A stretch of 10,968 nt of DNA from Armatimonadota bacterium (lineage in GTDB: Bacteria; Armatimonadota; SYMT01): NCBI GenBank assembly GCA_020696885.1, contig JAJFMS010000035.1, positions 1 through 10,968 on the forward strand, given 5' to 3'. Under the pieces are notes generated by a model that had not been told where the DNA came from, made no database searches, and was given only the letters and a program-made list of their open reading frames with translations. The first letter of the stretch is position 1. Every line of letters begins with the position of its first letter. A program made the translations under genes and the position numbers. Below are positions 6,397 through 10,968 of the stretch, piece by piece.

Positions 6397-7535
6397 CGCA
6401 CATCTCCCCGGGCGACGATTGGTCGCCCCTTCCATGAGCTCGACGTCTTTCGGAAGGTGCGCCAGCCGCTGGCCCATTGGATGGCCACCAGGCAGGCAAT
6501 ACCCACCGGATGCAGCAGCACCGTGGTTCCGGGGTAGCGGAATCGTCGCCGGAGCGCCGCGTGCATACCCCCCAGCAGCAGCACCTGTCCCAGCACCGGC
6601 AGCGCCCAACTGGGAAGCCCCGCCGCGAGACCCCAGGCGGCAAAGACAAACGGCATTAGAAATAGCATCACTTCCAGGGCGCTCACAGCTATGAGCGTAG
6701 GCAGTGAGCCCAGTGCCTGATAGGCGTTCCGGCTGAAGCCGCTCCAGCACTCGCTCCAGCCGTGATACATCCGGCAGCTGATGTGCGCCGAGAGATCCGC
6801 GAGCACCACGCGGTGTCCCTGCGCCTTCATCAGCCGCGCGAGGTGGACACCGTCGTGAAGCGAGCCGGGAATTGCACCGTGTCCACCGCTCGCCAGATAG
6901 GCGACCCGGTTAACCAGCAGAAACTGACCGCAGGCGGCCGCAAAGGCGGGCTCCGGACGCTCCCACACGGCCCGGAGCGGCAGGAGCGTGAAGAGTATCC
7001 AGTAGATGAACGGCACGGTCAGCGCCTCCCCCAGCGTGCCCGCCTCCTGGCGAGGGAAGGTGCTGAGAAGGGTGGCCCCGGCAGCCCGAGCCCGCGACAC
7101 GGCTGTGGCTACCAGCGGCGGTGAATGCCGGGTGTCCGCGTCGAGGAAGAGGAGCCAGTCTCCGCGGGCGTGGCGGGCCAACTGCCAGCAGGCATGGGTC
7201 TTCCCGGCCCAGCCAGCCGGGAGAGGCTCGCCGCGGACGAGTTGCACGCGCGCATCCAGGCGGACCATCCGCTCCACGCGGGAGGCGGTGTCGTCCGTGG
7301 AGCCATCGTCCAGCACCAGTATTTCCAGGTGGGGGTAGTCCTGCGCGAGGATGCCGGCCAGGCAGGGCTCGATGTTGTGGGCTTCGTTTCGCGCCGGGAC
7401 GAGCACGCTTACCAGGGACGTTTCCTCGCCCGGTTCTGCGGGAGCGGGGCGCGCGTAATCGGCCAGGTTCCGCCGCACGAGGGCAGCGTCCGCGAGCAGC
7501 AGGGCCAGGATGAGGAGCTGGTAGTAGAGCAGCAT
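6393..7535 (-). CDS. Membrane family-2 glycosyltransferase, CrtQ/CruC-like (carotenoid glycosylation)
   Basis: A 380-residue protein from the ATG at 7535, chosen because AGGAG lies 5 nt upstream and because the protein then opens with a membrane segment (2-20). The longer frame to 7697 overlaps the acyltransferase gene. GT-A features: SVLVPARNEAHNIEPCL (43-59), LDDGSTDD (75-82), the metal-binding LDAD (131-134), LHDGV (226-230) in the acceptor/catalytic-base position, and GFSRNAY (266-272) in the QxxRW-equivalent position. Three further membrane segments lie at about 280-304, 308-327 and 338-355. Length and layout match CrtQ of staphyloxanthin synthesis and CruC of chlorobactene synthesis. 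In this operon it most likely transfers a sugar from a nucleotide-sugar donor to a carotenoid acid or hydroxyl at the inner face of the membrane. The family is certain; the acceptor is inferred from neighbours. Confidence 0.88.
   Translation of the reverse strand: MLLYYQLLILALLLADAALVRRNLADYARPAPAEPGEETSLVSVLVPARNEAHNIEPCLAGILAQDYPHLEILVLDDGSTDDTASRVERMVRLDARVQLVRGEPLPAGWAGKTHACWQLARHARGDWLLFLDADTRHSPPLVATAVSRARAAGATLLSTFPRQEAGTLGEALTVPFIYWILFTLLPLRAVWERPEPAFAAACGQFLLVNRVAYLASGGHGAIPGSLHDGVHLARLMKAQGHRVVLADLSAHISCRMYHGWSECWSGFSRNAYQALGSLPTLIAVSALEVMLFLMPFVFAAWGLAAGLPSWALPVLGQVLLLGGMHAALRRRFRYPGTTVLLHPVGIACLVAIQWASGWRTFRKTSSSWKGRPIVARGDVR
6403..6409 (-). promoter_or_regulatory. Ribosome binding site of the thioredoxin-fold gene
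   Basis: GGGGAGA on the minus strand lies 6 nt before the ATG at 6396, inside the 3' end of the glycosyltransferase gene. It supports this start over the upstream in-frame codons, which would add a long low-complexity leader before the signal peptide. Confidence 0.6.
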
Positions 7536-7540
7536 CGCTT

Positions 7541-7545
7541 CTCCT
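7541..7545 (-). promoter_or_regulatory. Ribosome binding site of the glycosyltransferase, overlapping the previous stop
   Basis: AGGAG on the minus strand lies 5 nt before the ATG at 7535 and overlaps the TAG stop (7544-7546) of the acyltransferase gene. It decides the glycosyltransferase start and implies translational coupling across the 8-nt gap between the genes. Confidence 0.75.
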
Positions 7546-8347
7546 AATCCCCGCGGCTGGAGGGTCCCCAACGGGGAGGCGTGAGCCGGGCGCCGTGGCT
7601 CGCTTCCAGCGGTTGCCCGCGCAGCCGGGCTATGGAGTGCCGGATGGAGTCGTAGACCGGGCTGATGCCGCTCCGGCCGTGGAGCAGCACCTGGCACCGG
7701 GAGGGGTCGCGGGAGGTGCGCACCGCGGCCAGGAGATCCAGGCTGGTCTCCAGGCGCTGCTCCAGGTCTCGCAGCAGGGGCCGGACCGCCATCCCACGTC
7801 CACCGGTTACCGGGAACGGCTCACCAAAATGGACCAGCACCTCGGGGCGCTTCTCGTCCCAGAAGACGTAATCCAGCGCGACCGTGCAGACGTGACAGGA
7901 GTCGAGCTGCCGGGCCACCTGGCCGATGCCGCTGTACAGCCGCACCGGGCGGAGGTCCGGGGAGACCATGGCGCCCTGCGCGGTGATCCAGAGCGCCCGG
8001 TCCTTCCCCTCTAGCAGCTCCTGGGCGTAGCAGACGAAGTCCCGGCCGCCGTCCAGCGTCTCCCGGTCCACACCGAACACCCCGATTCGGGTGAGGATGC
8101 GGTATCGCTCCACCTGGCGCTGGTCCATCGGGCCGTAGCTGTCCACCGGCAGCACCTCCCGCGAGAGCCAGAACGCCAGCAGCACGTCCCACCAGCTCGA
8201 ATGGCTCATGCACACGAGCAGGGGACCCGGCGGCCGCTCGGGGATCTCGCCTACGAGCAGAACCCGATGAAACGACGCGCGGAGATATCGCCGCACGTAG
8301 CCGCGGAACCAGCGTTCCACCCAGGGATGCTTGGCGGCGGGGATCAT
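7544..8347 (-). CDS. PlsC-family acyltransferase, CrtO/CruD-like (carotenoid glycoside acylation)
   Basis: A 267-residue protein from the ATG at 8347, whose start overlaps the TGA of the desaturase gene (ATGA, 8344-8347). The longer frame to 8494 would lie inside the desaturase gene. No Shine-Dalgarno is visible, so translation is probably coupled. LPLAT motifs: HSSWWD (49-54), an HX4D catalytic box; GVFGVDRE (89-96), matching the GxxFIDR motif; WITAQGA (120-126) in the place of FPEGTRS; and CTVALDY (154-160) as the fourth block. The replacement of FPEG by ITAQG separates it from phospholipid PlsC enzymes. In this context it probably transfers a fatty acyl group to the sugar of a glycosylated carotenoid, as CrtO does in staphyloxanthin synthesis. 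A lipid or lyso-lipid acyltransferase is the alternative. The family call is firm; the substrate is inferred. Confidence 0.85.
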   Translation of the reverse strand: MIPAAKHPWVERWFRGYVRRYLRASFHRVLLVGEIPERPPGPLLVCMSHSSWWDVLLAFWLSREVLPVDSYGPMDQRQVERYRILTRIGVFGVDRETLDGGRDFVCYAQELLEGKDRALWITAQGAMVSPDLRPVRLYSGIGQVARQLDSCHVCTVALDYVFWDEKRPEVLVHFGEPFPVTGGRGMAVRPLLRDLEQRLETSLDLLAAVRTSRDPSRCQVLLHGRSGISPVYDSIRHSIARLRGQPLEASHGARLTPPRWGPSSRGD

Positions 8348-9900
8348 GCGGTTGCGGCCGCCATCAGCGCGGGCTCGCCCAGGTCTTCCAGCACACAGGC
8401 GGCGGCGGTCTGGCCGCTCATCAGGACCATCGGCACTCCGGCCCCCGGGTTCACGCTGCCCCCGGCAAAGTAAAGGCCCGGGAAGTGCGGGCACCGGTTG
8501 CCGGGCTTGAAAGCCGAAGTAAGGCCCTTCTGGGTGAGCAGCCCGTAGATAGAGCCACCGGTGCTGCGGTAGAGCCGCTCGATCTCCGCCGGGGTCAGCA
8601 TCCGCTCCACCCGGATGCTCTCGCGCAGCCCGGTGAGACCGCGCTGCTCCAGGCGGCCCAGGATCGCGTCCCGGTAGCGGGGACCCTCTGTTGCCCAGTC
8701 CACGCCGCCCGTCATATAGGGGGTGTGGACCAGCACGTAGAGAGCGGTGTGCCCGGGCGGCGCCACCCCGGGGTCCGTCAGCGACGGGACGGCGAGGTAG
8801 ATCGACATGTCGCCCGCCGGAACCTTGCGCTCGTAGATGTCTTCGAACTCCCGGTCCGGGTCCTCACTGAAGAAGAAGTCGTGGTGCGCCAACTGGGGCC
8901 ACGTGCGGTCGCAGCCGAGGTAGAGCACCACCCCAGAGCACGCCGGCTCGAAGCGACGCCGCTCCGACCTGAGGATCTGCGCCGTTTTCGGATGCGGGAT
9001 CAGCTCGTCGTAGGTGCGGATCACGTCGCAGTTCGAGACCACCACGTCCGCGGGGATCCGCTCGCCGCCGCGCAACCGCACGCCGGTCACCCGGCGGCCC
9101 TCCAGCAGGATCTCCTCCACCAGCTCGCCGCGCCGCTCGCGGACGCCGAACTCCGCGGCCAGGCGCTCCAGGGCGCGCGCGATCGAACCGGTTCCGCCCA
9201 TGGGATACCAGACGCCCTGGCCCATCTGCACCCACGCGATGAGCGCCAGGATGGCCGGCGCCATGAACGGCGACGAGCCCACGTATTGCATGAAGTGGTC
9301 GAAGAGCTGCACCACGCGCGGGTCCTTGAAGTGGCGAGTGACCACGCTGTGGAAGCTGGAGAACGGCTGGATGCGGTTGCCCAGCCGCAGCGCAGCGGGG
9401 TTCATTACCCCATACTCGCGCAAGAGATCCACCATCCCGCCGTACGGCTTCCAGAAGAAGTACTCGTCCGAGATCTCGAACATCCCCCGGGCGTACTCCA
9501 GGAAGCGCGGGTAGGCGTCCGCGTCTCGCGGGCTCAGCCGCGCGAGCTCGCCGCACATCCGCTCCACGTCTTCCCGCAGGTCCAGGACTGTGCCGTCGGC
9601 GTAGAAGCACCGCCACTGCGGATCGAGCCGAACCATCTCCAGGTAGTCCCGGCTGCTCCGCCCAACGCTGGCGAAGAGGCGATCGAGAATCTCCGGCATG
9701 GTAATGATGGTGGGGCCCATATCGAAGCGGTAACCGCCGCTCTCCCACACGTTCATCTTGCCGCCCAGGTGCGCGTTGGGGTCTACCAGGTCTACCTGGT
9801 GACCGCCGGCGGCCAACCGGATCGCGGCGGCGGTGCCGGCTAGCCCGGCGCCGATCACTACCACGCGCTTTCGTGCCCCAGCTTCCACAATAGGGTTCAT
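8344..9900 (-). CDS. CrtI-family carotene desaturase/oxidase (CrtN/CrtP-like)
   Basis: A 518-residue flavoprotein from the ATG at 9900, which overlaps the TGA of the aldehyde dehydrogenase gene (ATGA, 9897-9900). The N-terminal Rossmann motif is VVVIGAGLAGTAAAIRLA (13-30), followed by LGGKMN and GGYRFDMGPTIITMPE (55-70). The C-terminal FAD-binding signature is YFAGGSVNPGAGVPMVLMSG (about 477-496), the CrtI-family hallmark. The middle has YVGSSPFMAPA and GVWYPMGGTGSIARAL, typical of the family. Length matches CrtI, CrtN and CrtP. It either introduces double bases of unsaturation into a C30 or C40 carotene (CrtN/CrtI) or oxidises its terminal methyl to an aldehyde (CrtP). The overlap with an aldehyde dehydrogenase favours the oxidase role, but residues alone do not settle this. 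Membrane-associated and FAD-dependent by family. Confidence 0.92.
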   Translation of the reverse strand: MNPIVEAGARKRVVVIGAGLAGTAAAIRLAAGGHQVDLVDPNAHLGGKMNVWESGGYRFDMGPTIITMPEILDRLFASVGRSSRDYLEMVRLDPQWRCFYADGTVLDLREDVERMCGELARLSPRDADAYPRFLEYARGMFEISDEYFFWKPYGGMVDLLREYGVMNPAALRLGNRIQPFSSFHSVVTRHFKDPRVVQLFDHFMQYVGSSPFMAPAILALIAWVQMGQGVWYPMGGTGSIARALERLAAEFGVRERRGELVEEILLEGRRVTGVRLRGGERIPADVVVSNCDVIRTYDELIPHPKTAQILRSERRRFEPACSGVVLYLGCDRTWPQLAHHDFFFSEDPDREFEDIYERKVPAGDMSIYLAVPSLTDPGVAPPGHTALYVLVHTPYMTGGVDWATEGPRYRDAILGRLEQRGLTGLRESIRVERMLTPAEIERLYRSTGGSIYGLLTQKGLTSAFKPGNRCPHFPGLYFAGGSVNPGAGVPMVLMSGQTAAACVLEDLGEPALMAAATA

Positions 9901-10968
9901 CGCTCGCTTCGCTTTCCGTGGGAGATCAAAGCCTTTAAGGCGCCAACCACGCCGGCGCCTCGCCCGCCGTGCTGCGCTGCGGCGGCTTTCAGCACCGCCA
10001 GCGCCTCCGGGCCGTAGGGAAACATGTGCATTCGCGGCAGGGACGGCAGCGGCCCCTCGTCCAGGACTCTTGGCTGCACCATCTCGCGCAGCCCCTCGGC
10101 GCCCCGCATCCGCCCGTAGCCGCTGCTCCCCGCGCCGCCGAACGGCGCCGCCGGGTCCGCGCAGGGCAGCACGATCTCATTCAGGGAGACTACGCCGCCC
10201 GGGAGCTCCGCGGCGAGCCGGCGGGCCTCTTGGGTGTCACGGGACCACACGCTGCTGGTCAACGCGAACGGATAGGCGCGGATCCGCTCCACCGCCTCCC
10301 GCGCGCTCTCCACCACCGCCAGCCCGATCACCGGGGCGAAGAGGTCTTCTTGAAAGACCCGCATCTCCTCCGTGCAGTCCGCCAGCAGCGCCGGCGTCAG
10401 GTAGAACCCTGGCCCGGATACCGGCTGCCCACCGCTGATGAGCCGCGCCCCGCAGTCCACGGCATCGTCGATGAAGGCCAGCGCACGCTCTCGTAGCTCC
10501 GCCGTGCGCACCGGGCCGAGGTCCGTTTCCGGCGAGAGGGGATCGCCCAGCCGGACCCGGGAGAGCTGCTCCGCTACCAGGCCCAGGAAGCGGGGGTAGG
10601 CGGAGCGCTCCACATAGATGCGCCGCGGCGCCATGCAGGTTTGCCCGCTGCCCAGCAGCCGGCCCCACACCGCCGCCCGCGCCGCCGTCTCCAGGTCCGC
10701 GTCCGCGCACACCAGCATCGGATCGGAGCCGGACAACTCAGCTACGGCCGGGCGGATCTGGCGTCCCAGGGACTCGAGCACCGTGCGGCCGGTCTGCACG
10801 CCGCCAATCAGCACGTACTTGTCGCAGCCCGCCTCCACCACCGCTCGGCCCACGTCCGGGCCGCCCGAGGCCATCTCCACATACGGCCCCAGCCCGGCCG
10901 CGACCAGCAGGTTGTGGATCGCGGCGGAGGTCGCGAGCGCGAGCTCGGACGGCTTCCAGAGCACGGTG
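9897..10968 (-). CDS. Aldehyde dehydrogenase, class-3-like, AldH of carotenoid synthesis (N-terminus off the window)
   Basis: The frame is open through the right edge. The first visible residues are TVLWKPSELA, the coenzyme-binding KPSE motif, so roughly 110 N-terminal residues are missing. The catalytic glutamate is in AELSGSDP and the catalytic cysteine in GSGQTCMAPRR. They are 34 residues apart, as expected for the superfamily. The WGRLLGSGQTCMAP block and the ending PFGGAGSSGYGRMRG, then a tail with RMHMFPYGPEAL, resemble class-3 aldehyde dehydrogenases, including their C-terminal extension. ELSGS replaces the usual ELGGK. By context it should oxidise a carotenoid terminal aldehyde to the carboxylic acid with NAD(P), as AldH does in staphyloxanthin synthesis. 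It is the first visible gene of the operon and its stop overlaps the desaturase start. A general fatty-aldehyde dehydrogenase is the alternative. Confidence 0.9.
   Translation of the reverse strand, partial: TVLWKPSELALATSAAIHNLLVAAGLGPYVEMASGGPDVGRAVVEAGCDKYVLIGGVQTGRTVLESLGRQIRPAVAELSGSDPMLVCADADLETAARAAVWGRLLGSGQTCMAPRRIYVERSAYPRFLGLVAEQLSRVRLGDPLSPETDLGPVRTAELRERALAFIDDAVDCGARLISGGQPVSGPGFYLTPALLADCTEEMRVFQEDLFAPVIGLAVVESAREAVERIRAYPFALTSSVWSRDTQEARRLAAELPGGVVSLNEIVLPCADPAAPFGGAGSSGYGRMRGAEGLREMVQPRVLDEGPLPSLPRMHMFPYGPEALAVLKAAAAQHGGRGAGVVGALKALISHGKRSER

Noticed and set aside
8485..9843. Long plus-strand open frame (452 codons) opposite the desaturase gene
   Set aside because: The minus strand encodes an unmistakable CrtI-family protein. 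The plus-strand product is low in complexity with no domain, so it is a GC-driven shadow.

Overview
The window is GC-rich and densely coding, and it looks chromosomal. A POTRA-domain periplasmic protein implies a two-membrane (diderm) bacterium, and a carotenoid operon implies a pigmented one. The large repeat-built surface protein and the interspersed inverted repeat beginning GTAGGGGC are reminiscent of Gemmatimonadota, Armatimonadota or Chloroflexota genomes. No rRNA or phylogenetic marker is present, so the phylum is not resolved. No tRNA, rRNA, CRISPR array, transposase or phage gene was seen.

Layout. (1) 1-4128, plus strand: the 3' part of a very large secreted or surface protein with two cadherin/Ig-like modules, nine modules of about 94 residues, and a proprotein-convertase P domain between modules 1 and 2. 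A strong intrinsic terminator follows it. (2) 4129-4538: intergenic, with the terminator and a 137-bp inverted-repeat element. (3) 4539-5351, minus strand: an exported protein of three POTRA domains with no beta-barrel. (4) 5352-5877: intergenic, with a perfect 16-bp-stem hairpin and a cluster of six 12-bp direct repeats interleaved with small hairpins. (5) 5878-10968, minus strand: a tightly coupled operon, read from the right edge as aldehyde dehydrogenase (partial), CrtI/CrtN/CrtP-family oxidoreductase, acyltransferase, family-2 glycosyltransferase, and an exported cysteine-less thioredoxin-fold protein. Three junctions are ATGA overlaps and the fourth is an 8-nt gap.

How the genes work together. 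The four enzymes match the late steps of staphyloxanthin-type biosynthesis: carotene desaturation or terminal oxidation (CrtN/CrtP), aldehyde to acid (AldH), sugar ester formation (CrtQ) and sugar acylation (CrtO). The likely product is a membrane carotenoid acid glycosyl ester, probably C30. The synthase and any second desaturase would lie beyond the right edge. The thioredoxin-fold protein is translationally coupled to the glycosyltransferase, but its role is unknown.

The most novel signal is the minus-strand motif GACAACTGAATA. It occurs six times, exactly or degenerately, at 5566-5730. In four copies it directly follows a small hairpin whose stem sequence differs from copy to copy. An 11/12 match also sits immediately before the terminator of the surface-protein gene, in that gene's sense direction. 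In both places the motif lies 3' of a gene and on its sense strand.
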